A stretch of DNA of 21,086 nt from an uncultured Actinomycetes bacterium (GTDB taxonomy: Bacteria > Actinomycetota > Acidimicrobiia > Acidimicrobiales > Microtrichaceae): contig CAJANQ010000331.1 in assembly GCA_903941145.1 (NCBI GenBank), positions 1 through 21,086 of the forward strand. Reading direction: 5' to 3'. Below, one piece after another: positions 13,058-20,405 of the stretch (position 1 is the stretch's first letter; every line of letters starts with the position of its first letter). The position numbers and the translations under genes were made by a program. The notes below the pieces were generated by a model. The model worked only from the letters and a program-made list of their open reading frames with translations. It did no database searches and was not told the origin of the DNA.

Positions 13058-15118
13058 ATGGGCGCGGACGGTCCGCGGTACCTGAACCGTGAGCTGAGCT
13101 GGCTGGACTTCAACGTCCGCGTGCTCGCTCTGGCCGAGGACCCGGCCACGCCGTTGCTGGAGCGGGCCAAGTTCTTGGCCATCTTCAGCCAGAACCTGGA
13201 CGAGTTCTTCCAGGTCCGCGTTGCCGGCCTGAAGGACCAGGTCTTTGCCGGAGTCCGGGGACGCACCCCTGACGGCATGACCGCCGCCGACCAGCTCGAC
13301 GCGATCGTGGAGCGTGCCGCACAGCTGGTCGAGCGAGCCGACAACGTCTTCCTGGACCAGATCGTCCCCGCCCTCGCCGAGAATGGCGTCCGCCTGTCGA
13401 CCTGGGCCCAGCTGGACGACGACGACCGCGTCTGGGCCGCCGAGCAGTTCGACCGGCGCATCTTCCCGGTGCTGACCCCGCTCGCGGTCGACCCCGGCCA
13501 CCCCTTCCCGTACATCTCGAGCCTCTCGCTCAACCTGGGCGTCTCGGTGCGCGACCCCAGCACTGGCGAGCGCCGTTTCGCCCGGGTCAAGGTCCCGTCG
13601 TTGCTGCCCCGGTTCGTAGTGATGCCCGACGGCGAGCGGTTCGTCCCCCTCGAGCAGGTCATCGCGGCGCACCTCGGGGAGCTCTTCCCCGGCATGGACG
13701 TCGAAGAGACCGTGGCCTTCCGGGTCACCCGTAACGCAGATCTCACCGTCGAGGAGGAGGAGGCCGACGACCTGCTCGCCGCGATCGAGATGGAGCTGCG
13801 CCGCCGCCGGTTCGGCCGGGCCGTCCGGCTCGAGGTCGAGGACGACATCTCGGCCGAGTCGCTCGACCTGATCCGCGAGGAGCTGGAGCTGGGGGACCAC
13901 GACGTCGTGGCCCACGGCGCGCCGCTCGACCTGGGAGGGCTGTGGTCGCTGTACGCCATGGACCGGCCCGAGCTGAAGTACGACGAGTTCGTGCCCGTGA
14001 CCCAGCGCCGGATCGCCCCCGACGAGGAGGACGGTCCGCCCAACATCTTCTCGGTGCTCGCCGAGGACGACGTGCTGCTGCACCACCCCTACGAGTCGTT
14101 CAGCTCGTCGGTGGAGGAGTTCATCCGTCAGGCCGCCCTGGACCCCAAGGTGCAGGCCATCAAGCTGACGCTGTACCGGACGTCCGGCGACAGCCCGATC
14201 ATCGCCGCGCTCATCCGTGCTGCCGAGGAGGGCAAGCAGGTGGTCGCGCTGGTCGAGCTCAAGGCCCGCTTCGACGAAGAGCGCAACATCGAGTGGGCCC
14301 GCCGGCTGGAAGAGGCTGGCGTCCACGTCGTCTACGGGCTCGTGGGTCTCAAGACGCATACCAAGACCTGCCTGGTCGTCCGCCAGGAGGGCGACGCCAT
14401 GCGCTTCTACTGCCACGTCGGCACGGGCAACTACAACTCGAAGACGGCGCGCCTCTACGAGGACTTCGGCCTGCTCACCGCCGACCCCAAGATCGGCGAC
14501 GACCTGCTGCAGCTCTTCAACTACCTGACCGGCTACGCCCGCAACATCGACTACGAGCGGTTGCTGGTGGCACCGCACTCGCTCAGGTCCGGACTGGTCG
14601 AGCTGGTGCGCAAGGAGCGGTCCTACGGCGCAGCCGGACGCATCACCATGAAGATGAACAGCCTGGTCGACCCGGACATGATCGACGAGCTCTATGCGGC
14701 GTCGGCCGACGGTGTGCAGGTCGACCTGGTCATCCGCGGCATCTGCTGCCTACGACCGCAGGTGCCCGGGCTGAGCGACAACATCCGGGTCCGCAGCATC
14801 GTGGGGCGGTACCTGGAGCACTCCCGCATCTACCGGTTCGCCAACGGCGCAGGTCCGGACGAGCCAGTGCTGCTCATCGGCTCGGCCGACCTGATGCCCC
14901 GGAACCTCGACCGTCGGGTGGAAGCGCTCGTCGAGGTGGTCTCGGATCCGCTGCGAGAGCAGGTGGAGGCCGTGCTGGCTGTCGAACTCGCCGACGACTC
15001 GCTGGCCTGGGAGCTCTCGGACTCCACCTGGCGTCCGGTCGACCGGCGCCACACGCTCGAGACGCACCTCGAGCTCCAGGAGCGCGCTGCCAAGCGCTCT
15101 GTGGTCGAGCTCCGCTAG
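13058..15118 (+). CDS. ppk1: Polyphosphate kinase 1
   Basis: A 686-aa enzyme that reversibly polymerises the gamma-phosphate of ATP into polyphosphate. The N-terminal domain opens with YLNRELSWLDFNVRVL and FSQNLDEFFQVRVAGL. The catalytic phospholipase D-like domains carry HHPYESF, LYRTSGDSPI, LKTHTKTCLV with the probable phosphorylated His434, HVGTGNYNSKTARLYED, and LEHSRIYRF with His588. Length is normal for the family (about 690 aa). It starts 3 nt after the stop of the 96-aa gene, without its own ribosome binding site, so translation is probably coupled. It is followed 8 nt later by a Nudix gene and then the pst operon, placing polyphosphate synthesis next to phosphate uptake. Confidence 0.97.
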   Translation: MGADGPRYLNRELSWLDFNVRVLALAEDPATPLLERAKFLAIFSQNLDEFFQVRVAGLKDQVFAGVRGRTPDGMTAADQLDAIVERAAQLVERADNVFLDQIVPALAENGVRLSTWAQLDDDDRVWAAEQFDRRIFPVLTPLAVDPGHPFPYISSLSLNLGVSVRDPSTGERRFARVKVPSLLPRFVVMPDGERFVPLEQVIAAHLGELFPGMDVEETVAFRVTRNADLTVEEEEADDLLAAIEMELRRRRFGRAVRLEVEDDISAESLDLIREELELGDHDVVAHGAPLDLGGLWSLYAMDRPELKYDEFVPVTQRRIAPDEEDGPPNIFSVLAEDDVLLHHPYESFSSSVEEFIRQAALDPKVQAIKLTLYRTSGDSPIIAALIRAAEEGKQVVALVELKARFDEERNIEWARRLEEAGVHVVYGLVGLKTHTKTCLVVRQEGDAMRFYCHVGTGNYNSKTARLYEDFGLLTADPKIGDDLLQLFNYLTGYARNIDYERLLVAPHSLRSGLVELVRKERSYGAAGRITMKMNSLVDPDMIDELYAASADGVQVDLVIRGICCLRPQVPGLSDNIRVRSIVGRYLEHSRIYRFANGAGPDEPVLLIGSADLMPRNLDRRVEALVEVVSDPLREQVEAVLAVELADDSLAWELSDSTWRPVDRRHTLETHLELQERAAKRSVVELR

Positions 15119-15126
15119 CGCACGTC

Positions 15127-15531
15127 GTGTCCCTCAAGCGGGTCGAGGCGGCCGGGGGAGTGGTGCTGCGCAGCGCCGCCGGGTCGACCGAGGTGCTCGT
15201 GGTGCACCGGCCCCGCTACGACGACTGGTCCCTGCCGAAGGGCAAGCTCGACAAGGGCGAGACGGGCAAGCAGGCCGCGCTGCGCGAGGTCCTCGAGGAG
15301 ACCGGGGTTCGCTGCGAGCTGGGGGAGCGGCTGCCCGACGTGCAGTACACGGTCGACGGCCGGCCCAAGCGGGTGAAGTGGTGGACGATGACGGTGGTCG
15401 AGGAGCTGGGTCGCATCGCCGACCCCGACGAGGTCGACGAGGTGCGCTGGGTGGACGTGGAGGACCTCGCCCGCCTCGGTCTGAGGCCGTCGGACCTGGC
15501 CACGGTCGACGCAGCGCTCGCGCAGCGCTGA
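15127..15531 (+). CDS. MutT-like Nudix hydrolase (single domain)
   Basis: A 134-aa Nudix protein. The Nudix box GX5EX7REUXEEXGU is complete: it starts at GKLDKGE, runs through LREVLEETGV, and is preceded by WSLPK. Such enzymes hydrolyse oxidised or surplus nucleoside polyphosphates, or diadenosine and inositol polyphosphates. The GTG at 15127 (MSLKRVEAAGGVV) is 8 nt after the ppk1 stop; no ribosome binding site is visible, so coupling is likely. In mycobacteria mutT1 lies beside ppk1 but carries an extra C-terminal histidine-phosphatase domain, which is absent here. The exact substrate is uncertain. Confidence 0.9.
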   Translation: MSLKRVEAAGGVVLRSAAGSTEVLVVHRPRYDDWSLPKGKLDKGETGKQAALREVLEETGVRCELGERLPDVQYTVDGRPKRVKWWTMTVVEELGRIADPDEVDEVRWVDVEDLARLGLRPSDLATVDAALAQR

Positions 15532-15539
15532 CCCCGTCC

Positions 15540-15559
15540 GTTCACCAACCGCGTTCACC
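15540..15559 (+). promoter_or_regulatory. Upstream pair of GTTCACC repeats before pstS
   Basis: Two exact GTTCACC heptamers start at 15540 and 15553, 13 nt apart rather than the usual 11. They lie about 65 bp upstream of the main PHO-box array. They may be an auxiliary PhoP/RegX3 site or a degenerate copy. Confidence 0.45.
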
Positions 15560-15624
15560 TCGCGGCCATGTTGGAGGGTCGTCTCAGCGCATCTCGTGCT
15601 GTCTGGAACGCGAAACCCCCAAGC

Positions 15625-15656
15625 ATTCACCTCGGTTCATCTTCTGTTCACCCGAC
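15625..15656 (+). promoter_or_regulatory. PHO box: three tandem PhoP/RegX3 repeat units
   Basis: Three adjacent units, ATTCACCTCG (15625), GTTCATCTTCT (15635) and GTTCACCCGAC (15646), repeat every 10-11 nt. They match the actinobacterial PHO-box unit beginning GTTCAYC. The array ends 4 nt before the expected -35 position of a promoter whose -10 is TAGGTT at 15684-15689 and whose -35 (15661-15666) is degenerate. That is the usual arrangement for an activator-dependent pst promoter. Confidence 0.85.
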
Positions 15657-15660
15657 TCGG

Positions 15661-15689
15661 GGGGCCTGTCCACCTGCGATTCCTAGGTT
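15661..15689 (+). promoter_or_regulatory. pstS promoter
   Basis: The -10 hexamer TAGGTT (15684-15689) lies 17 nt after a non-consensus -35 (GGGGCC at 15661), directly downstream of the PHO-box array. Predicted transcription starts near 15696, giving a leader of about 47 nt that contains the strong GAGGAGAGGA ribosome binding site (15732-15741). Unlike several other genes here, pstS is therefore not leaderless. Confidence 0.55.
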
Positions 15690-15742
15690 GCGCGACAGCG
15701 GTGACCCCCACCGTGGATGTGAATCTCCTGAGGAGGAGAGGA

Positions 15743-16783
15743 ATGACCCGTACTCACGGAATCAAGTGGGCAGTGGCGGGCGTCGCAGCCCTGTCGCTGC
15801 TGGCCACCGCATGTGGCGGCTCCGACAGCGCCACCGACGACACCACTGGCGGCAAGGACCTGAAGGGCACGATCTTCGTGACCGGCTCCTCCACGGTGGA
15901 GCCCATCTCCTCGCTGGTCGGCGAGTCGTTCAACGGCGAGAACAGCGGCGTCGACATCACTGTCGAGGGCCCTGGCACCGGTGACGGGTTCAAGAAGTTC
16001 TGCGCGGGTGAGGCCGACGTCGCGAACGCCTCCCGCACGATCAAGGACGAGGAGAAGGAGCTCTGCGCCTCGGGCGGCGTGGAGTTTGTCGAGCTGGCCG
16101 TCGCCAACGACGCCCTCTCGGTGATCACCAACTCCAAGAACACCGCCGTGAAGTGCCTCAACTTCGCCGACCTCTACGGCCTCATGGGCCCGGAGTCGGA
16201 CAACGTGAGCACCTGGGCCGGTGCCAAGGAGCTGGGTGCCACCACCGAGCTGCCCGACGCTCCGTTCAAGATCTTTGCCCCGGGCCAGGAGTCCGGCACC
16301 TACGACTCCTTCTGGGAGCTGGCGATCAAGAAGACCGCCGAGGAGAAGCTGGGCAAGGAGAAGGCCGAGGAGAAGAAGCTCCGTACCTTCGGTGGTCTGG
16401 CCGACGACAACGAGATCATCCGCGGCATCCAGTCCTCGGACACTTCCTTCGGCTGGGTGGGCTTTGCCTTCGCCGACCAGGCTGACGTCGCCAAGATCGA
16501 GGTCGACGGTGGCGAGGGGTGCGTCGAGCCCTCCGCAGCCACGGTTGCCGACGGCACCTACCCGCTGGCCCGCACCCTCTACATCTACGTGAACAAGGCC
16601 AAGGCCCAGAAGTCCGAGGCGCTCCAGGCGTTCGTCTCCTACTACCTGGAGAACGGCGCCGAGTTCGTCGAGGAGGCTGACTACGTGCAGCTGCCCGAGG
16701 CAGATGCCACGGCGGCCACCGAGGCGTGGGAGCAGGTCCTCGCCGGCGACGGCGCCGAGGCCACGACCACGACGGCCGGCTGA
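15743..16783 (+). CDS. pstS: Phosphate ABC transporter substrate-binding lipoprotein PstS
   Basis: A 346-aa extracytoplasmic phosphate-binding protein. The lipoprotein signal peptide has a hydrophobic core and a lipobox ending at Cys24 (SLLATAC). Phosphate-binding elements are visible: TGSSTVEPISS, GPGTGDGFKKFCAGEADVANASR and PGQESGTYDSF. ATG at 15743 was chosen because it follows an excellent purine-rich ribosome binding site and starts the signal peptide; the frame extends upstream only through the promoter. It delivers phosphate to PstCA at the membrane. It is the first gene of the pst operon, under the PHO-box array. Confidence 0.96.
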   Translation: MTRTHGIKWAVAGVAALSLLATACGGSDSATDDTTGGKDLKGTIFVTGSSTVEPISSLVGESFNGENSGVDITVEGPGTGDGFKKFCAGEADVANASRTIKDEEKELCASGGVEFVELAVANDALSVITNSKNTAVKCLNFADLYGLMGPESDNVSTWAGAKELGATTELPDAPFKIFAPGQESGTYDSFWELAIKKTAEEKLGKEKAEEKKLRTFGGLADDNEIIRGIQSSDTSFGWVGFAFADQADVAKIEVDGGEGCVEPSAATVADGTYPLARTLYIYVNKAKAQKSEALQAFVSYYLENGAEFVEEADYVQLPEADATAATEAWEQVLAGDGAEATTTTAG

Positions 16784-16803
16784 CGGTCCGAACCACCAGC
16801 GAG

Positions 16804-16836
16804 TCGGGGGTGGGTTCCTTGTGAACCCGCCCCCGA
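16804..16836 (+). terminator. Strong hairpin between pstS and pstC, likely attenuator
   Basis: A 14-bp stem (16804-16817 with 16823-16836; one T-G wobble) has the loop CTTGT and starts 20 nt after the pstS stop. No T-run follows, so it may be a partial terminator or a 3' stabiliser that lets pstS outproduce the membrane and ATPase genes. Confidence 0.6.
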
Positions 16837-16844
16837 TCTGCACC

Positions 16845-16850
16845 TAGCAT
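16845..16850 (+). promoter_or_regulatory. -10-like TAGCAT before pstC
   Basis: TAGCAT matches TANNNT and ends 10 nt before the pstC ATG, giving a predicted start 3-4 nt from the codon. Together with the preceding hairpin it may allow basal pstCAB-phoU expression independent of the pstS promoter. No clear -35 is visible. Confidence 0.3.
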
Positions 16851-16860
16851 CGGGATCCGG

Positions 16861-17787
16861 ATGTCTCCCCCCGCCCTCACTGTTGACGACCTCGCCGGCG
16901 ACGTGCGCCGCATCCGCCGCGAGCGACGGGTGCGCCGCTGCTTCACCGTCGCCGCGTCGAGCACGATCCTCGTCACGTTCGCCATCGTCGCGACCCTGGC
17001 GGTCCAGGCAGGTGCGTTCCTGCTCGACGTCGAGCCGTCCTCGCTGTGGTCCGACGGCTGGTTCCCTCGAGAGGGCAAGTTCGGTCTGCCGACGCTGTTC
17101 GTCGGCTCCTTCTACATCACCATCATCGCCATCGTGGTGGCCGGCCCGATCGGGCTCGCCGCCGCGGTGTACCTGTCCGAGTACGCCCGTCCCGGGGTCC
17201 GGCGCACGCTGAAGCCGATCCTCGAGATCCTGGCGGGCATCCCCAGCGTGATCGTCGGTTTCTTCACGCTGAACTTCATCAGCCCGCAGCTGATCCAGCG
17301 GATCTTCTCCGGTGCAGAGCGCGGCAACCTGGTGGCTGCCGGCGTCGGCGTCGGGGTGCTGATCATCCCGCTGATCGCGTCGATCTCCGAGGACGCGCTG
17401 CGGTCCGTGCCGCAGTCGCTCCGTGAGGCGAGCACCGGGCTGGGTGCCCGCAAGTCGACGACCGTCATCAAGGTGGTACTCCCGGCGGCCCTGTCGGGCA
17501 TCGTCGCCGCGTTCATCGTCGCGGTGTCACGTGCGCTGGGCGAGACGCTGGTGGTCACCCTGGCCGCTGGCGCCGCCGGTGGCGCACAGATGAACCTCAA
17601 CCCGACGGGTGCCGGCCTGACCATGACGGCCGCCATGGCCAACCTGGCGACCGGCTCGGACCAGGTGACCGGTGTCGGCAACGCGGTGAAGAGCCTCTAC
17701 CTGGTCGGTGCGCTGCTGTTCCTGTTCACGCTGGGCCTCAACCTTGTGGCTGACCGGTTCGTCCGCCGGTTCCGACAGGCGTACTGA
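16861..17787 (+). CDS. pstC: Phosphate ABC transporter permease PstC
   Basis: A 308-aa integral membrane permease. After a basic cytoplasmic N-terminus (RRIRRERRVRR) come about six transmembrane helices, the first near residues 33-55 and the last near 275-298. The ATPase-coupling EAA loop is LREASTGLGARKSTTVIKV (187-205), followed by the SRALGETLVV segment typical of PstC/PstA. It pairs with PstA to form the channel served by PstS and PstB. The start at 16861 follows the intergenic hairpin; only weak ribosome-binding complementarity is present. The pstA start is 1 nt after its stop. Confidence 0.95.
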   Translation: MSPPALTVDDLAGDVRRIRRERRVRRCFTVAASSTILVTFAIVATLAVQAGAFLLDVEPSSLWSDGWFPREGKFGLPTLFVGSFYITIIAIVVAGPIGLAAAVYLSEYARPGVRRTLKPILEILAGIPSVIVGFFTLNFISPQLIQRIFSGAERGNLVAAGVGVGVLIIPLIASISEDALRSVPQSLREASTGLGARKSTTVIKVVLPAALSGIVAAFIVAVSRALGETLVVTLAAGAAGGAQMNLNPTGAGLTMTAAMANLATGSDQVTGVGNAVKSLYLVGALLFLFTLGLNLVADRFVRRFRQAY

Positions 17788-17788
17788 C

Positions 17789-18733
17789 ATGGCGTCGATA
17801 CTCACCCCGCCCAGCGAGGCAGTCGACCGTGAGGTCGCGGCTGCCATCTCCGGCGGCGGGCGCGACGCCCGCGGCCTGGCGTTCCAGACACTCTTGCTGC
17901 TGGCCATGCTCATGGCGCTCGGCGTCCTGGTGTGGCTCCTCTACTCCGTCATCGACGGGGCACTGCCGGTGTTCTCCGAGCGGTCGCTCGGCGACTTCCT
18001 GCAGGGAAAGCTCTCGGGCAGCCCGGCGCGGTTCGGCGTGGCACAGGGCATCATCGGCTCGTTCTGGATCCTTGTGTTTGTTGCCGTCTTCTCGTTCCCG
18101 CTCGGTGTGGCCTCGGCGATCTACCTGGAGGAGTACGCGGCCGACAACCGGTTCTCACGCCTGGTGAACGTCCTGGTCCGCAACCTGGCCGGTGTGCCGG
18201 CCGTCGTCTACGGCCTGCTGGGCCTGTTCCTGTTCAAGGGGCTGCTCGGCGGGCTGACCGGCGGGTCCTCGCTCATCAGCGCCGGACTGACGATGGCGAT
18301 CTTGGTCCTGCCGGTCGTCATCATCACCTCCGCAGAGGCGATCCGTGCAGTGCCCCAGCCGCTCCGCGAGGGCGGCTACGGCCTGGGCGCGACGAGGTGG
18401 GAGGTCATCAAGACCCAGGTGCTGCCGTACGCGGCACCCGGCATCCTCACCGGCACGGTGCTCAGCTTCGCCCGGGCGCTCGGCGAGGCGGCGCCGCTGC
18501 TGATCATCGGCACGGCGACCGGCCTGCTGACAGCGTCGGGCGGCTCGGTGATGGAGACGCTGCGGGGCAAGTACACCGCCATGCCGATGCTGGTCTACGT
18601 GGCCACCAAGCGCCCTGCCGAGAAGTGGCTGCCGCTGGCGTCGGCCGCAGCGCTCGTGCTGCTCGTCGTGCTGCTGGTGGCCAACACCGCCGCCATCCTT
18701 GCCCGGAACCATTTCGAGAAGAGAAGGTCATGA
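17789..18733 (+). CDS. pstA: Phosphate ABC transporter permease PstA
   Basis: A 314-aa membrane permease with about six transmembrane helices after a 30-residue cytoplasmic N-terminus. Its EAA loop LREGGYGLGATRWEVIKTQV (192-211) docks on PstB, and ARALGEAAPLLIIG follows. The LEEYAADNRFSR and RNLAGVPAVVYGLLGLF segments are typical of PstA. ATG at 17789 is 1 nt after the pstC stop, with no ribosome binding site of its own, so translation is coupled. Its end overlaps pstB (ATGA). Confidence 0.95.
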   Translation: MASILTPPSEAVDREVAAAISGGGRDARGLAFQTLLLLAMLMALGVLVWLLYSVIDGALPVFSERSLGDFLQGKLSGSPARFGVAQGIIGSFWILVFVAVFSFPLGVASAIYLEEYAADNRFSRLVNVLVRNLAGVPAVVYGLLGLFLFKGLLGGLTGGSSLISAGLTMAILVLPVVIITSAEAIRAVPQPLREGGYGLGATRWEVIKTQVLPYAAPGILTGTVLSFARALGEAAPLLIIGTATGLLTASGGSVMETLRGKYTAMPMLVYVATKRPAEKWLPLASAAALVLLVVLLVANTAAILARNHFEKRRS

Positions 18734-19611
18734 CGACCGTGAACGACTTCGACCGCCCCCCGACGCAGCCGATCACCGGCGCGGACACCGTTGACGGCGC
18801 TGTGGCCGGCAACGAGGTCTCGCCCCGCGAGGTGGTGTTCGACGTCGAGGGCCTGTCGGTGCTCTACAGCGGCTTCCGCGCCGTACAGCCGGTGAACCTC
18901 GACGTCGCCCGTGGCGAGATCACGGCGTTCATCGGTCCTTCCGGCTGCGGCAAGTCGACGGTCCTGCGGTGCTTCAACCGAATGAACGACCTGATTCCGG
19001 GCGCGCAGGTCGAGGGCGGCCTTCGCTACCACGGCGTGGACCTCTACGACCCCAAGGTGAACGCGGTCGAGGTGCGTCGCCGGATCGGCATGGTGTTCCA
19101 GAAGCCGAACCCGTTCCCCAAGTCCATCTACGACAACATCGCGTACGGGCCACGGGTTGCCGGGACCAAGAAGAAGTCGGACCTCGACGACCTGGTGGAG
19201 CGGTCGCTCACCAAGGCGGCGCTCTGGGACGAGGTCAAGGACCGGCTCAAGGAGTCGGCCATGGGCATGTCGGGCGGACAGCAGCAGCGGCTGTGCATCG
19301 CCAGGGCCATTGCGGTGGACCCCGAGGTCCTGCTCATGGACGAGCCCTGCTCGGCGCTCGACCCCATCGCCACCGCCCGCATCGAGGACCTCATGCGGGA
19401 GATCAAGACCGAGTTCACGATCGTGATCGTTACCCACAACATGCAGCAGGCGGCGCGGGTGAGCGACTTCACGGCGTTCTTCTCGACCGAGGTCGACTCG
19501 AACAACGACCGCCGTACCGGCGTGCTCGTCGAGTACGGCCAGACAGGGACCATCTTCTCGAACCCCACCGACGAGCGGACCGAGAACTACATCACCGGCC
19601 GCTTCGGCTGA
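18730..19611 (+). CDS. pstB: Phosphate ABC transporter ATP-binding protein PstB
   Basis: A 293-aa ABC ATPase energising phosphate import. Walker A is GPSGCGKST (69-77), the signature is SGGQQ (181-185), Walker B is LLMDEP with Asp204-Glu205, and the switch His236 is in VTHNMQQ. MVFQKPNPFPKSIYDNIAYG is the PstB-specific Q-loop region. About 40 extra N-terminal residues precede the domain. The ATG overlaps the pstA stop, with AGAAGG just upstream. Together with PhoU it is also part of phosphate signalling to the adjacent kinase. Confidence 0.97.
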   Translation: MTTVNDFDRPPTQPITGADTVDGAVAGNEVSPREVVFDVEGLSVLYSGFRAVQPVNLDVARGEITAFIGPSGCGKSTVLRCFNRMNDLIPGAQVEGGLRYHGVDLYDPKVNAVEVRRRIGMVFQKPNPFPKSIYDNIAYGPRVAGTKKKSDLDDLVERSLTKAALWDEVKDRLKESAMGMSGGQQQRLCIARAIAVDPEVLLMDEPCSALDPIATARIEDLMREIKTEFTIVIVTHNMQQAARVSDFTAFFSTEVDSNNDRRTGVLVEYGQTGTIFSNPTDERTENYITGRFG

Positions 19612-19646
19612 CCGGTCGCCGAGCCGGGACGAGAGAGGGGGGCGAC

Positions 19647-20384
19647 ATGGACGAGATGCGTGTCGAGTACCACACCGAGATGGAGCAGCTCCGGGCGGAC
19701 CTTGTCCGGCTCGGGGCGATGGTGTCGGAGACCATCGGCCGCGGCACCGCGGCACTCCTCGACCGCGACCTGCACGCGGCGCAGGAGCTCATTGACGGCG
19801 ACGACGCCATCGACGACTTCTGCCTGGACCTCGAGGACCGCTGCTGCCGGATCCTGGCGCTGCAGTCCCCGATCGCCGGCGAGCTGCGGTTCGTGCTCAC
19901 GACCCTGCGGCTGATCGGCGAGCTGGAGCGCTCGGCCGACCTGATGGTCAACGTCTGCAAGGCGTCGCGCCGGATCTATGACGTCAACTTCGACCCGCAC
20001 CTGCGCGGCCTGATCCAGCAGATGGGCGTCGAGGCAGCATTCCTCATGCGCTCGGCGATCGACGCCTACGTCGACGCCGACACCTCGCTCGCCGCGGCGC
20101 TCGACGACATCGACGACCGGCTCGACGACCTGCAGACCGACTTCGTCGAGGCGATCTTCGAGTCGCACCACGACGGCAACATCAACCTCCAGGGCGCGGT
20201 GCAGATGGCCATGATCGGCCGCTACTACGAGCGGGTCGGCGACCATGCCGTCAACATCGGCGAGCGTGTGATCTACATGGTCACCGGCTGGCTCCCCGAG
20301 CACACAGGGTCGGCGCGCCAGCGTCTTCGTGACCACCCGGACCAGTCGGACGGCGGCAGTGCCGCGGGTCCCACCACGGACTAG
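19647..20384 (+). CDS. phoU: Phosphate signalling protein PhoU
   Basis: A 245-aa helical protein with two PhoU repeats. RVEYHTEMEQLRADLVRLG and DDAIDDFCLDLEDRCCRILALQ open the first, with ELRFVLTTLRLIGELERSADL as the metal-binding helix. A second repeat ends with MIGRYYERVGDHAVNIGERV. It links Pst transporter activity to the sensor kinase, holding the response regulator off when phosphate is plentiful. ATG at 19647 follows the purine-rich AGAGAGGGGGG; ATG at 19656 is an alternative. The C-terminal tail of about 30 residues (after TGWLPEH) is polar and probably disordered. Gap to pstB: 35 nt; to the kinase gene: 21 nt. Confidence 0.96.
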   Translation: MDEMRVEYHTEMEQLRADLVRLGAMVSETIGRGTAALLDRDLHAAQELIDGDDAIDDFCLDLEDRCCRILALQSPIAGELRFVLTTLRLIGELERSADLMVNVCKASRRIYDVNFDPHLRGLIQQMGVEAAFLMRSAIDAYVDADTSLAAALDDIDDRLDDLQTDFVEAIFESHHDGNINLQGAVQMAMIGRYYERVGDHAVNIGERVIYMVTGWLPEHTGSARQRLRDHPDQSDGGSAAGPTTD

Positions 20385-20405
20385 ACGGACGGCCGGGGCA
20401 CCCAG

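Noticed and set aside
12512..14578. Long minus-strand frame across the 96-aa gene and ppk1
   Set aside because: Antisense shadow of ppk1; it would also overlap the start of the monooxygenase gene and shows no recognisable domain.
15596..15742. Upstream extension of pstS
   Set aside because: It would read through the PHO boxes, promoter and ribosome binding site and hide the lipoprotein signal peptide.
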